From: Microbacterium esteraromaticum
GTDB lineage: Bacteria > Actinomycetota > Actinomycetes > Actinomycetales > Microbacteriaceae
Direction of reading: 5' to 3'
Length of the DNA stretch: 64,000 nucleotides
NCBI RefSeq assembly: GCF_014084045.1
Contig: NZ_CP043732.1
Coordinates: 744,001 to 808,000 of the forward strand
Below the pieces are notes generated by a model that worked only from the letters and a program-made list of their open reading frames with translations, was not told where the DNA came from and searched no databases. A program made the position numbers and the translations under genes. Positions 47,653 through 56,261 of this stretch are shown in pieces; position 1 is the stretch's first letter; each line of letters begins with the position of its first letter.

Positions 47653-48162
47653 ATGACCACGCTCATCCTCACCGTCGCGGGAGCGGATCGCCCCGGACTG
47701 GTCTCGGCCGTCGCCGACGTCGTCGCCGCGCACGGCGGCAACTGGGAGAACAGCCAGCTCGCCGAGCTCGCCGGCACCTTCGCCGGGGTGATCGAGATCT
47801 CGGTCGCCGATGACCGGGTCGAGGCGCTGCGAGCGGATCTCGACGCGCTGGACGGAATGCTCGCGATCACCGTCCACACGGGGGCCGACAGCTCGGCATC
47901 CGACTCGGCGCAGCGCATCTCGATCAGCGTGCTCGGCAACGACCGCGCCGGGATCGTGCGCGAGATCTCGGGAGTGCTGAGCGCCCACGCGCTGAGCATC
48001 GAGAACATGACGACGCAGACCCGCGACGCGGCGATGGCGGGCGGCAGGCTGTTCGAGTCGTCGGTGACCGCGACGGTCCCGGCGTCGGCCGATCTCGACG
48101 CGCTGCGCACCGACATCGAGCGCCTCACGCACGATCTGCAGGTCGACATCACGGCTCTCTGA
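47653..48162 (+). CDS. ACT domain protein (GcvR-like)
   Basis: This 169-residue protein has two ACT domains: residues about 1-75 (LILTVAGADRPGLVSAVADVVAAHGGNWENSQL) and about 88-165 (ISISVLGNDRAGIVREISGVLSAHALSIENM). GcvR-type proteins bind amino acids and modulate regulators, but no partner gene is nearby. A TACGCT box ends six bases before the ATG, so the transcript may be leaderless. It is followed by two hairpin elements. Confidence 0.88.
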   Translation: MTTLILTVAGADRPGLVSAVADVVAAHGGNWENSQLAELAGTFAGVIEISVADDRVEALRADLDALDGMLAITVHTGADSSASDSAQRISISVLGNDRAGIVREISGVLSAHALSIENMTTQTRDAAMAGGRLFESSVTATVPASADLDALRTDIERLTHDLQVDITAL

Positions 48163-48188
48163 GCCGCCGAGCCGTTCTTCACCCACCA

Positions 48189-48300
48189 GCCGGACGGAAA
48201 ACGCCGGCGCATCGCGTCTACCACCAGCGTTTCCCGTCCGACCACTCGGCAGCCGGACGGGAAACGCCGGTGCAGGGCATCCCGCACCGGCGTTTTCCAT
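48189..48300. repeat. Pair of palindromic elements, family C
   Basis: Element 1 (48189-48242) pairs GCCGGACGGAAAACGCCGG with CCAGCGTTTCCCGTCCGAC imperfectly. Element 2 (48252-48300) pairs GGGAAACGCCGGTGC with GCACCGGCGTTTTCC, one mismatch. Both share the GCCGGACGGRAAACGCCGG left arm, so they are tandem copies. They fill the gap between two convergent genes and may terminate both. The rest of the gap (48163-48361) holds nothing else recognisable. Confidence 0.75.
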
Positions 48301-48361
48301 CTGCACACCCGACACCGCGAGGGGGATGTTCGCACAGCCCTGACGGGCGGCGCGGCGGGCG

Positions 48362-49129
48362 TCAGTAGCGCAGCGCCTTGCCGCCGTCGACGATCAGCTC
48401 CTGCCCGGTCATGAACCCCAGCTCGAGCGCCACGCTCGCGATCGCGTCGGCGATCTCGGCGGGACCCGCGAGTCTGCCCAGGGGCACCAGCTGCGCCTCG
48501 GCCTCGAACCCGGCCCTGGCATCGGCTTCGCCGACGAGCCGCTCGTGCCATCCCGAGACCACCGTCCCCGGCGCGACGGAGTTCACCCGCACCGCTGGGG
48601 CCAGCGCCACAGCCAGTGCCCTGGTCAGCTGCGACAGCGCGGCCTTGCTCACGCTGTACGGCATCGAGCTGCCGACCACGCGGGTCGCCGAGATCGACGA
48701 CACGTTGACGATCGATCCGCGCCGCTCGGTGAGCGCCCCGGCGAACGCCTGGCACACCCAGAACGCTCCGAGCAGGTTCGTTCCGAGAATCTCGTCCCAG
48801 ATGTCGGGGGTGAGAGCGGCGAGGTCGGTGAACTCGATCTTCCTCGTCGTCCCCGCGCAGTTCACGAGCACATCCAGCCCGCCGCTGGTCTGCAGCATCC
48901 GGGCCGCGGCCTCTTCGACCGCCTCGCGATCCGAGACGTCGATACGCAGCGGGAACGCTGCAGCGCCGAGATCGCGCAGCTCAGCCGAGAGGCTCTCGGC
49001 CGCATCGACCGAGCGCGAGTAGCCGATGTGGATCTCGTCGATCCCGCGCTGCGCCAGCGCGACACAGGTCGCACGCCCGATCCCCGTGGCCCCGCCGGTC
49101 ACCAGCGCCACGCGCGTCTTCATGGTCAT
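48362..49129 (-). CDS. SDR family oxidoreductase
   Basis: This 255-residue classical short-chain dehydrogenase has the cofactor motif TGGATGIG (residues 11-18), NCAGTT, catalytic Ser in NVSSISATRV and YSVSK, and a typical end MTGQELIVDGGKALRY. It is the last gene of a five-gene run (DUF2090, Zn-dehydrogenase, TIM barrel, Gfo/Idh, SDR), joined to the previous gene by a 4-base ATGA overlap. It probably oxidises or reduces a keto-polyol intermediate. The exact substrate cannot be read. Confidence 0.9.
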   Translation of the reverse strand: MTMKTRVALVTGGATGIGRATCVALAQRGIDEIHIGYSRSVDAAESLSAELRDLGAAAFPLRIDVSDREAVEEAAARMLQTSGGLDVLVNCAGTTRKIEFTDLAALTPDIWDEILGTNLLGAFWVCQAFAGALTERRGSIVNVSSISATRVVGSSMPYSVSKAALSQLTRALAVALAPAVRVNSVAPGTVVSGWHERLVGEADARAGFEAEAQLVPLGRLAGPAEIADAIASVALELGFMTGQELIVDGGKALRY

Positions 49130-50259
49130 GCCACTCCCTCACTGAGGCGATCCGCCGCGAGGCGATCCGCATCCGACATCGGCAGCGACACCGCCGCGCC
49201 GCGCTGCTGGGCTAGGTAGACGCCCTTGACGACCTCGAGCGCGGTGAGTCCGTCGCGGCCCGTGACAGCCGGCTGCCTCCCGTCGCGCACCGCTTCGAGG
49301 AACTCGCCGATCTGGCGGCGATGGAACTCGGGCACGCTGGTGCGCCCCGCCTCCTGCTCTCGCCATCCGGCCATGAGCGATTCCTCTCCGTCGAAGGTCC
49401 ACAGGTCGTTCACCGCCTGCGCGAGCTCGGGGCTCTCGGCGACACCCACGCTGTGCCCGGCTGTGCCGTGCACCGCGAGCCGGAACCCGGGGGCCCGGTA
49501 GGCGACGTCGGCGCTCGGCTGCGAGGCGAAGCCGTTCTCGAAGGTCGTCAGCGCCTGCACCGTGGCGATGGCCCCGCTGTCGTAGGTCACCACTGCACCC
49601 GCGACGTCTTCGACATCGATGCACTCGCCGTGCTTCAGCGTCGCCCAGCGCCCGTACACCGAGGTGGGGGTGCCGAGCATCCAGTTCATCATGTCGATGT
49701 AGTGGATCGCCATGGTCAGCAGCACTCCGCCGCCCTCGCCCTGCCACGATCCGCGCCAGTCGTCCTGCCCGTAGTACTGCCGGTCTCGTCCCAGGTGCGC
49801 GATGCACTCGGCCGCCGCGACCCGGCCGAGGCGGCCGTCGGCGATGGCGCGGTGCATGCGGTCGACCGCGGGGACGAATCTGCGCTGGAAGATCGTGCCG
49901 AGCGCCACGCCTGCGCGCTCGGCCGCCGAGACGAGCTCGTGCGCTTCTGCCAGAGACGTCGTGAGCGGCTTCTCGACGAGCGCGGCGACACCGGCTGCGA
50001 TCGCCTGCATGGCGGGTTCGAAGTGCTGCTTGTGCGGGGTGGCGATGAGCACGGCGTCGAGTTCGGCCTCGTCGAGCATGCGCGAGGTCGAGTCGTAGGC
50101 GGTGGCATCCGGATGCTGCCGCGCGGCGTCTTCGGCCTTCTCGAGCGTGCGCGAGCACAGCGCCGCCACTCGCACGCCGGGCAGAGACGCCGCGGCCTCG
50201 GCATGGATGGTGCCGAACCGGCCCAGCCCCACGACGCCGACGCGCATCTCAGCGGTCAT
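49126..50259 (-). CDS. Gfo/Idh/MocA family oxidoreductase (inositol dehydrogenase-like)
   Basis: This 377-residue NAD(P)-dependent dehydrogenase has an N-terminal Rossmann motif VGVVGLGRFGTIHAEAAAS, the conserved LIATPHKQHFEPAMQAIAAG and the catalytic-Lys motif EKPLTTSLAEA. The C-terminal domain includes GGVLLTMAIHYIDMMNWMLG, with the active-site HxxD equivalent. IolG is a member of this family, so it could oxidise myo- or scyllo-inositol or a related cyclic polyol. ATGA overlaps join it to both neighbours. Confidence 0.9.
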   Translation of the reverse strand: MTAEMRVGVVGLGRFGTIHAEAAASLPGVRVAALCSRTLEKAEDAARQHPDATAYDSTSRMLDEAELDAVLIATPHKQHFEPAMQAIAAGVAALVEKPLTTSLAEAHELVSAAERAGVALGTIFQRRFVPAVDRMHRAIADGRLGRVAAAECIAHLGRDRQYYGQDDWRGSWQGEGGGVLLTMAIHYIDMMNWMLGTPTSVYGRWATLKHGECIDVEDVAGAVVTYDSGAIATVQALTTFENGFASQPSADVAYRAPGFRLAVHGTAGHSVGVAESPELAQAVNDLWTFDGEESLMAGWREQEAGRTSVPEFHRRQIGEFLEAVRDGRQPAVTGRDGLTALEVVKGVYLAQQRGAAVSLPMSDADRLAADRLSEGVA

Positions 50260-51149
50260 GACCTCACCCCGCCTGCCCTGACGACCCCGACCGATCTCGC
50301 GGCATCGGACAGGGTGCGGTACGACAGCTCGGCGGCGGAGCGCTCGTCGAAGTCGGGCAGCGCCTGCCGGCGCACGCTGATCTCGACCGACACCGTGCCC
50401 CGATAGCCGCCCTCGTCGAGCAGCCGCAGGAACCCGGCGTGGTCGAACTCGCCCTCCCCCGGCGTGAGGAAGTCGAACCCGTCGGCGGTGCGGCGGTGAT
50501 CCTTCACCTCGACCACGACCGTGCGCGGCAGCAGAGTGCTCACCACCTCGGCGAGGTCGAAGTCGCGCACGGCGAAGTGCGAGACGTCGAGGTTGATACC
50601 CAGGGCATCCGACCCGACCCCGTCGAGCACCGCGATCGCCTGCTCGGGCGTCGACACCACCGCTCCCGCGTGCGGCTCGAGCGCGACCGTGCAGCCGATC
50701 GCCACCGCCTGCTCGGCGAGGTCGCCGAAGCGGTCGATGATCTGCGCACGGTCCGACTCCCAGCTGTTCTGGGCGATGATCGGCGGCGGGTTGCCACCCA
50801 GCAGAGGCGCCTTCGGCTTGTGCGCTCCCAGGCTCACGGGCAGCGGAGTTCCTGCGCCGAGGATCGCGGCGACCTCGAACGACCGCAGCAGGCGACGGCG
50901 GCTGGCGACCCAGGTGTCGTCATCGCACACCAACGGCGCGTTGGCGGTGACGCTCGAGATCTCGAGCCGCTGCTCCATCGCCGCCACGCGCCAGCTCTCG
51001 ATGTCGGCGTCGGCCGCCGTCTCGGCATCGGTCGGCCACCCTTCGCACACGGTGACCTCGACGCTGTCGTAGCCGATGCGCGCCAGCATCCGCACCGCCT
51101 CGCCGAAGGGCGTCTCGGGCATCGACCACGTGTTGTATCCCAGCTTCAT
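50256..51149 (-). CDS. Sugar isomerase/epimerase (AP-endonuclease-2 TIM barrel)
   Basis: This 297-residue xylose-isomerase-like TIM barrel begins MKLGYNTWSMPETPFGEAVRM. Probable metal and acid-base residues lie in VALEPHAG, INLDVSHFAV, VVEVKDHRR and GTVSVEISVRR, the Glu-Asp-His-Glu arrangement of this superfamily. IolE (dehydratase), IolI/IolH and Thermotoga IolO (5-keto-L-gluconate epimerase) share the fold. The neighbouring enzymes make an IolO- or IolE-like role most likely. ATGA overlaps occur at both ends. Confidence 0.87.
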   Translation of the reverse strand: MKLGYNTWSMPETPFGEAVRMLARIGYDSVEVTVCEGWPTDAETAADADIESWRVAAMEQRLEISSVTANAPLVCDDDTWVASRRRLLRSFEVAAILGAGTPLPVSLGAHKPKAPLLGGNPPPIIAQNSWESDRAQIIDRFGDLAEQAVAIGCTVALEPHAGAVVSTPEQAIAVLDGVGSDALGINLDVSHFAVRDFDLAEVVSTLLPRTVVVEVKDHRRTADGFDFLTPGEGEFDHAGFLRLLDEGGYRGTVSVEISVRRQALPDFDERSAAELSYRTLSDAARSVGVVRAGGVRS

Positions 51150-52156
51150 CGCTCGACTCCCGGGCAGATCAGCTGCTTGACCCCGTCGCTCGATCGCACG
51201 GCGTCGAAGGCGTCCTGCCAGCTGTGCAGCGGGTAGTGGCGGCTGACGAGCGGCTCGAGGTCGACCAGCCGCTGGTCGAGCAGCCGCATCGCGCGGTCCC
51301 ACGACTCGGGCGTGCTGGCGAATCCGCCGGTGATCACGAGCTCGTGGAACGAGACGAGCGCGAGGTCGATCGGCACGGCGTCGCCGCGCTGGCCGATCTG
51401 CACGTACCGGCCGCCCCGGCGCACGCGCTGGATGCCCAGGTTCATGCCTCCTGCAGAACCCGAGCATTCCAGCACGACGTCGTAGTCGTCTTCGAGCTCG
51501 TCGACGTGCCCGGCTCGCGCCAACCCGAGGATCTCGGCGACGTCGAGCCGCTCGGCATCCGCCGGCGTTCCGAGCACCGTCGCCCGCCCGCCCGACACCC
51601 GAGCCACCTGCGCGGCGATCAGGCCCATCGCGCCCGGGCCGATCACCAGCACGCGATCCCCCGCCTGCACGGCGGGCGTCGGGTGGAACAGCGAGCGGCA
51701 CACGCACGCGAGCGGCTCGCTGAGCGCGCCCACGTCGACGGGCACGTGATCGGGCAGTCGCCGCGCGTTTCGAGCCGGAACGACGATCTGCTCGGCGAAT
51801 CCGCCGTCGATCCCCGACCCGATCGACACCCGCGAGGTGCACATGTTCGGCGAACCCGACCGGCAGCCGGCGCACACGCCGCACACCGAGAAGAACGTCT
51901 CGAGAGCCACCGCCTCGCCCACGCGACCGGGATCGACGCCCTCTCCCACCGCGGCGATCGTGCCGCTGACCTCGTGGCCGAGCGTCACCGGCGGCCGCGA
52001 CGAATAGCTCCCTTCGAGGATGTGCAGATCGGTGCCGCACAGTCCCGCCGCCGCCACGTCGACGACGACCTGGCCAGGGCCTGCCTTCGGCCGCGGCACG
52101 TCCTGCAGCGCGATGTCTTCGGGTCGTGGTCCTGTCTTGCGCAGAGCCTGCATCAT
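51146..52156 (-). CDS. Zinc-dependent medium-chain dehydrogenase
   Basis: This 336-residue alcohol/polyol dehydrogenase has catalytic zinc ligands Cys40 (AGLCGTDLH), His61 and Glu62 (TLGHEVSG). The structural zinc Cys are at 92, 95, 98 and 106 in CGVCAGCRSGSPNMC. The Rossmann motif is VLVIGPGAMGLIAAQVA. ATG 52156 overlaps the DUF2090 stop by four bases. The family includes threonine/sorbitol dehydrogenases and Thermotoga IolM, which oxidises 2-keto-myo-inositol. In this cluster an IolM-like role is attractive but unproven. Confidence 0.92.
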   Translation of the reverse strand: MMQALRKTGPRPEDIALQDVPRPKAGPGQVVVDVAAAGLCGTDLHILEGSYSSRPPVTLGHEVSGTIAAVGEGVDPGRVGEAVALETFFSVCGVCAGCRSGSPNMCTSRVSIGSGIDGGFAEQIVVPARNARRLPDHVPVDVGALSEPLACVCRSLFHPTPAVQAGDRVLVIGPGAMGLIAAQVARVSGGRATVLGTPADAERLDVAEILGLARAGHVDELEDDYDVVLECSGSAGGMNLGIQRVRRGGRYVQIGQRGDAVPIDLALVSFHELVITGGFASTPESWDRAMRLLDQRLVDLEPLVSRHYPLHSWQDAFDAVRSSDGVKQLICPGVER

Positions 52157-53049
52157 CCGATCCGTTCTCCTCCGTATCGCAGCGCCCACCGTCTGTAGGT
52201 CGACGCGATCTCCTCGACGGCGCGTCCGCGCCCGAGTCTGCCATCCAGCCACCCGGTGATCGAGCCGCCCCAGATGCTGCGGCCGATCGCGAACCCGGAG
52301 TAGCCCGGTGTGGCGGCCGCCACGTCGAGCCACTGCCTGACCGCGCGTTCCGAGGCGCTGGCACCCAGCACCACGCACCGCGCCTGAGCGTTCTGCTGCC
52401 AGGCCTGGGCGACGATCCGCGCGGCGTCTTCGCGCGAGGTGGTGCCCTCGACCTTCCAGATGTCGGGTTCGACGCCGGCCTCCTGCAGCTCTGCCATCGC
52501 CGCGCACAGGCTGTCTGCCTGAACGGTCGGCGCTGCTCTCTCATCGTCGGCGCGCTGCCCGACGATCAGTTCGAGCATGAAGGCGATCGGCTCGCCTGAG
52601 AGGAAGTCCGACAGCTGCCGCAGCCTCGACGCCTGCACCCGCCTGACATCGTCGGCGTCCGTGGTGCGGTAGTGCACGAGCGCCTTGGCGCAGGAGGGCC
52701 GGAACGCTCGCAGATGAGCCCCGAAGTCGTCCCCGTACTCGAACGTGAAGACGGGCTGAGCGGCTCGCTCCACCGGCATCGCCACCTCGACGCCGCTGTC
52801 GACGGCTCGACGAGCGAGGTCTGCTCCGTACTCCTCGTCGATGATGACGCCAGGCCGCATTCCGGTGGGACCCTGCCCTCGCGCGACCTCGAATGCGTCG
52901 AAGATCAGCTCTTTCGAGAGGCGGATCTGCTCGTCGGTCATGCCGGCCGGCCGCACGGATGAGAAGTTGCGCTTCCGGTGGTCGAACGCCAGGGCGGCGA
53001 ACGGCGTACTGTCATCGGCAGCCGCCGAGCCCGTCTCTGGACCTCGCAT
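52153..53049 (-). CDS. DUF2090 protein, probable 2-deoxy-5-keto-gluconate-6-P aldolase
   Basis: This 298-residue protein matches the DUF2090 aldolase domain often fused to the IolC kinase. Blocks seen are PFAALAFDHRKRNFSS, FEVARGQGPTGMRPGVIIDEEYG, VAMPVERAAQPVFTFEYGDDF, CAKALVHYRTTD, IWKVEGTTSREDAARIVAQA, RCVVLGASASERAV and GFAIGRSIWGGSI, with a class-I-aldolase-like Lys in PDIWKVEG or CAKALV. The predicted product is DHAP plus malonate semialdehyde from the kinase product. It is divergent from the IolC-like kinase, with starts only 34 bp apart. Confidence 0.82.
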   Translation of the reverse strand: MRGPETGSAAADDSTPFAALAFDHRKRNFSSVRPAGMTDEQIRLSKELIFDAFEVARGQGPTGMRPGVIIDEEYGADLARRAVDSGVEVAMPVERAAQPVFTFEYGDDFGAHLRAFRPSCAKALVHYRTTDADDVRRVQASRLRQLSDFLSGEPIAFMLELIVGQRADDERAAPTVQADSLCAAMAELQEAGVEPDIWKVEGTTSREDAARIVAQAWQQNAQARCVVLGASASERAVRQWLDVAAATPGYSGFAIGRSIWGGSITGWLDGRLGRGRAVEEIASTYRRWALRYGGERIG

Positions 53050-53083
53050 GCGCAGAACTCTAGCAGATTGTTACTATGTCGCT
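53050..53083. promoter_or_regulatory. 34-bp divergent promoter region of the polyol cluster
   Basis: On the plus strand TACTAT (53072-53077) ends six bases before the kinase ATG. On the minus strand TAGAGT (53057-53062) lies seven bases before the DUF2090 ATG. Both transcripts would be leaderless and the -35 regions must lie in the opposite gene. TACTATGTC (53072-53080) is the complement of GACATAGTA, a motif shared with other promoters of the cluster. Confidence 0.55.
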
Positions 53084-54049
53084 ATGTCCTTACAGCTGAA
53101 TGCCATTTTCGACGTCGTCACAGTCGGGAGGGCCGTCGTCGACATGTACCCCGCCGAAGACGGACGGGCGCCGAAGGATGTCGTCTCGTACAACCAGTAC
53201 CTCGGCGGCTCGCCCACCAACGTGGCGGTCGCCGCCGCGCGCACAGGGCTGCGCAGCGCCGTCGTCACCCGAACGGGCGCCGACCTGTTCCACGACTTCA
53301 TCCGCAGCCAGCTGGACTCCTTCGGCGTCGATACCCGCTGGGTGTGCTCGTCGCCTGCCCGCCGCACCACCCTCGCGGTGTGCGATCTGCACGAGCCGCA
53401 CGAGCCCGCGCTGACCTTCTTCCGCGATGCTCGGCCTCCCGAGGACGATCTCGTCGCCGCCGAGCTCCAGGAGGCGGCCGACGCGGCAGGCATCCTGTGG
53501 ATCACGGCATCCGGCTTCGCGTCGGAGCAGTCGGCCGAGGCGCACACCGCCGCGCTCGGCTCGGCCCGCCGCGTCTTCCTCGACCTCGATCACCGGCCCG
53601 ACTTCTGGCCGAGCGAGGCCGCTCTGCGCGAGCGTGTGCGGCCCGTGCTCGCGCAGGCGGATGCCGTGGTCGGCAACGTGCGTGAAGCCGAGATCGCCCT
53701 CGGCATCAGCGCCTCGCCCCGGGAGCTCGCACGAGAGCTGCTGAACCGCGGGGCACGCGTCGCCGTGATCAAGGAAGGCGCGAGAGGGGCGATCGCGGCG
53801 ACCGGTGACGAGCTGTTCGAACAGTCATCCTTCCCCGTGCGCACGATCAACGGGCTGGGCGCCGGCGATGCGTTCGGAGGACAGCTGCTGCGCGGCGAGA
53901 GCGCCGGATGGCCACTCGATCAGACCCTGCGCCACGCGGCGGCCGCCGGCGCGATCGTCGCGTCGCGTCGCGGGTGCTCCGTCGCGATGCCCACCGCGGA
54001 CGAGATCACCGACTTCCTGGCCTCTCACACCCGACCCCGGCAGCGCTGA
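53084..54049 (+). CDS. iolC: PfkB family kinase, IolC-like (5-dehydro-2-deoxygluconokinase)
   Basis: This 321-residue ribokinase-fold enzyme has N-terminal VVTVGRAVVDMYPAEDG and YLGGSPTNVAVAAARTGLRS (sugar-binding GG), DLDHRPDFWPSEAALRE, VGNVREAEIALG, and the C-terminal PfkB signature RTINGLGAGDAFGGQLLRGE with the catalytic Asp. YNQYLGGSPTN and DLDHRP(D/T)FW are typical of IolC. ATG 53084 is chosen because the upstream frame is non-homologous and a -10 box sits six bases before it. With the divergent DUF2090 aldolase it would form the lower part of an inositol-type pathway. Confidence 0.88.
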   Translation: MSLQLNAIFDVVTVGRAVVDMYPAEDGRAPKDVVSYNQYLGGSPTNVAVAAARTGLRSAVVTRTGADLFHDFIRSQLDSFGVDTRWVCSSPARRTTLAVCDLHEPHEPALTFFRDARPPEDDLVAAELQEAADAAGILWITASGFASEQSAEAHTAALGSARRVFLDLDHRPDFWPSEAALRERVRPVLAQADAVVGNVREAEIALGISASPRELARELLNRGARVAVIKEGARGAIAATGDELFEQSSFPVRTINGLGAGDAFGGQLLRGESAGWPLDQTLRHAAAAGAIVASRRGCSVAMPTADEITDFLASHTRPRQR

Positions 54050-54145
54050 TCTTCCCGCCGCCGCGCCGAGCGCCTCCTTGTCTGCGAACCGGGGCCGGAT
54101 TATCGTCCTAATGAGCAGACATACTGCATGAGGAATGAGGTGCTG

Positions 54146-54892
54146 ATGTCGGCAACCGAAGCTGTGATCCCGGTGTCACTCGACCGCAGTTCGCCCGTTC
54201 CGCTGTACTTCCAGCTCGCCGAGCAGCTGATGGCGGCGATCACCGACGGATCGGCGCAGCCCGGCGACCTCGTCGAGAACGAAGTCGCCATGAGCAAGAG
54301 GCTCGGTCTGTCGCGGCCGACCGTTCGTTACGCCATCCGTTACCTCGTCGATCAGGGGCTGCTCGTGCGCAAGCGCGGGCTGGGCACCTTCATCACCAGC
54401 CGCCGGGTGCACCGCCGGGTCAGCAAGGGCAGTCTCTACGAAGATCTGCTCACTCAGGGCCGAAGCCCCAGCACGAAGCTGCTCGGGCAGTCCACCGGCC
54501 CCAACGTCAAGGCCGCGACGGCTCTCGAGCTCGACCCCGACACTGAGCTGATCGCGCTGAACCGCCTGCGCTACGCCGATGGCGAGACGCTGACCATCAT
54601 GCACAACTGGCTGCCCGCCCGGTTCGGGCCGATCACCGACGCCGAGCTCGAAGAGCGCTCGCTCTACTCGATCCTGGGCGACCACGGCGTCGGCCCGATC
54701 GTCGTGCATCAGTCGATCGCGGCACGGCTTCCCACCGCCGACGAGAGCGAGCTTCTCGAGATCTCGCGAAGCCTGCCCATCATCGCCGTCAGCCGCACGG
54801 TCTTCCAACCGGGCGGTGCTCCGGTCGAATACGCCGAGCACATCTACCGCTCCGACAACTACGAGATCGAACTCGTCCTCGAAGAGAACTGA
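54146..54892 (+). CDS. GntR family regulator with UTRA domain
   Basis: This 248-residue HutC-type regulator has its winged helix at residues about 15-80 (PVPLYFQLAEQLMAAITDG, ENEVAMSKRLGLSRPTVRYAIRYLVDQGLLVRKRGLGTF). The UTRA ligand domain includes ELIALNRLRYADGETLTIMHNW, RFGPITDAELEERSLYSIL and the C-terminal PVEYAEHIYRSDNYEIELVL. ATG 54146 is preferred over 54128 because GAGG lies five bases upstream. It is embedded among the polyol genes, so it is the likely regulator. A motif RACATANTR recurs in four promoter regions around it, including its own. Confidence 0.9.
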   Translation: MSATEAVIPVSLDRSSPVPLYFQLAEQLMAAITDGSAQPGDLVENEVAMSKRLGLSRPTVRYAIRYLVDQGLLVRKRGLGTFITSRRVHRRVSKGSLYEDLLTQGRSPSTKLLGQSTGPNVKAATALELDPDTELIALNRLRYADGETLTIMHNWLPARFGPITDAELEERSLYSILGDHGVGPIVVHQSIAARLPTADESELLEISRSLPIIAVSRTVFQPGGAPVEYAEHIYRSDNYEIELVLEEN

Positions 54893-54920
54893 TGCCGCAC
54901 ATTCCGTCTGCGTAAATGTA

Positions 54921-54950
54921 TTGACATATTAAGCTCTGCTCAAATAGAGT
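54921..54950 (+). promoter_or_regulatory. Promoter of the Gfo/Idh-MBL-SDR operon
   Basis: TTGACA (54921-54926) and TAGAGT (54945-54950) are 18 bp apart, followed by a 35-base leader and the SD GAAAGG. GACATATTA (54923-54931) overlaps the -35 and matches the candidate GntR motif. Confidence 0.75.
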
Positions 54951-54985
54951 CGGCTTCACGCAGACGAGTCGAAAGGCGCAGAACC

Positions 54986-56257
54986 ATGGCACGGATCCCC
55001 CTCGCGATCATCGGCAGCGGAGGCATGGGAACGAGGCACATGTTCGGCCTGGCCGAACTCGAGAAGGCCGGGTTGAACCCCTTCGACCTCGTGGCCGTGT
55101 GCGACATCGACCAGACGAGGGCCGACCTGCTCGCCGACGCCGCTCGCGATGCGCTCGGGCGGCGCCCGGCCGTCTGCGCCGACATCGAGGGCGTGCTCAG
55201 GGCCGGGGCGCAGGCCGTCGACATCACCACCGTGCCGCGCTTTCACCACACGGTCGCCGCCGACGCGATCGGCCTCGGGCTCGACGTCATGGTCGAGAAG
55301 CCCGTCGGACTCACCATCGCCGCGGCCCACGCCCTGCAGGACGCCCTGCGCGGATCCGACCGCATCCTCAGCGTGGCCGAGAACTTCCGCCGCGACCCCA
55401 CCAACCGTCTGGTCAAGTCGCTCATCGAGGAGGGTGTGCTGGGCGAGCCCCGCTACTTCCACCAGAGCTCCAGTGGCGGCCGCGACCTGATGGCGATATC
55501 AGTGTGGCGCCACCTGAAAGACGAGAGCGGCATCCTGTTCGACGCCGGCACCCACTACACCGACATGATGGAGTACTACCTCGGTCCGGTGGCGAGCGTC
55601 TATGCGCAGATGCGGCTGTTCGAGCAGGTGCGCTACAACCCCGCAGCGACCGGCGGCGCGCCGGCCTCCGACCCCGGCGGCGTCTACGGCCAGTTCCAGG
55701 CGGCGATGCCCGCCGAGTTCACCGCGACGGCCGATGACGCCCTCTTCGCCCTGGTCAACTTCGAATCCGGCGCAGTCGGCCAGTACACCGAGAACCGGGC
55801 CGGGCACGGCCGATCCGAGTGGGCTCGCACAGTGCACGGCTCCGCCGGCGCGGTCGACATCCCGAAGGATCGCAGCGGCGAGCCATTGGTCGTCACCCTC
55901 GAGGGCTCGCGCACCTTCACGGGCGCCGAGATCCTTCCTCTCGTCCCCGGATTCCAGCTCGACGACGCGACCGCGGCGCTGTTCGGCGGAGAGCGGGCGA
56001 CGGCCTACGGCCTCGACTTCGAGACCGTCGACCGTCTGCTGCTCGCGGTCGAGTACGCCGAGTTCGGCGCCTGCATCGCATCGCGCAGCCGACCCGAGGT
56101 CGGCTTCGACGAGGGCATGCGCGCGATCGCGGTCTGTTACGCGATGATGGAGTCCGGCGCGGCCGGTGGCGCCATCGTGAAGGTCGACGACGTGCTCGGC
56201 GGTGCAGTGCGCGAGTACCAGCGCAGCATCGACATCGCCATCGGCACGAGCGCGTGA
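54986..56257 (+). CDS. Gfo/Idh/MocA family oxidoreductase
   Basis: This 423-residue dehydrogenase has Rossmann motif PLAIIGSGGMGTRHMFGLAEL, VDITTVPRFHHTVAADAIG, EKPVGLTIAAAHALQ and an active-site region SGILFDAGTHYTDMMEYYLG. It is longer than the paralogue at 49126-50259 and clearly different, so the two probably act on different steps or substrates. It heads an operon with an MBL-fold hydrolase and an SDR. GAAAGG precedes the ATG. Confidence 0.9.
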   Translation: MARIPLAIIGSGGMGTRHMFGLAELEKAGLNPFDLVAVCDIDQTRADLLADAARDALGRRPAVCADIEGVLRAGAQAVDITTVPRFHHTVAADAIGLGLDVMVEKPVGLTIAAAHALQDALRGSDRILSVAENFRRDPTNRLVKSLIEEGVLGEPRYFHQSSSGGRDLMAISVWRHLKDESGILFDAGTHYTDMMEYYLGPVASVYAQMRLFEQVRYNPAATGGAPASDPGGVYGQFQAAMPAEFTATADDALFALVNFESGAVGQYTENRAGHGRSEWARTVHGSAGAVDIPKDRSGEPLVVTLEGSRTFTGAEILPLVPGFQLDDATAALFGGERATAYGLDFETVDRLLLAVEYAEFGACIASRSRPEVGFDEGMRAIAVCYAMMESGAAGGAIVKVDDVLGGAVREYQRSIDIAIGTSA

Positions 56258-56261
56258 CGCG

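Noticed and set aside
50256..52544. Long frame extending the TIM-barrel gene to 762 codons
   Set aside because: The upstream two thirds are a shadow of the Zn-dehydrogenase gene; homology begins at MKLGYNTWS.
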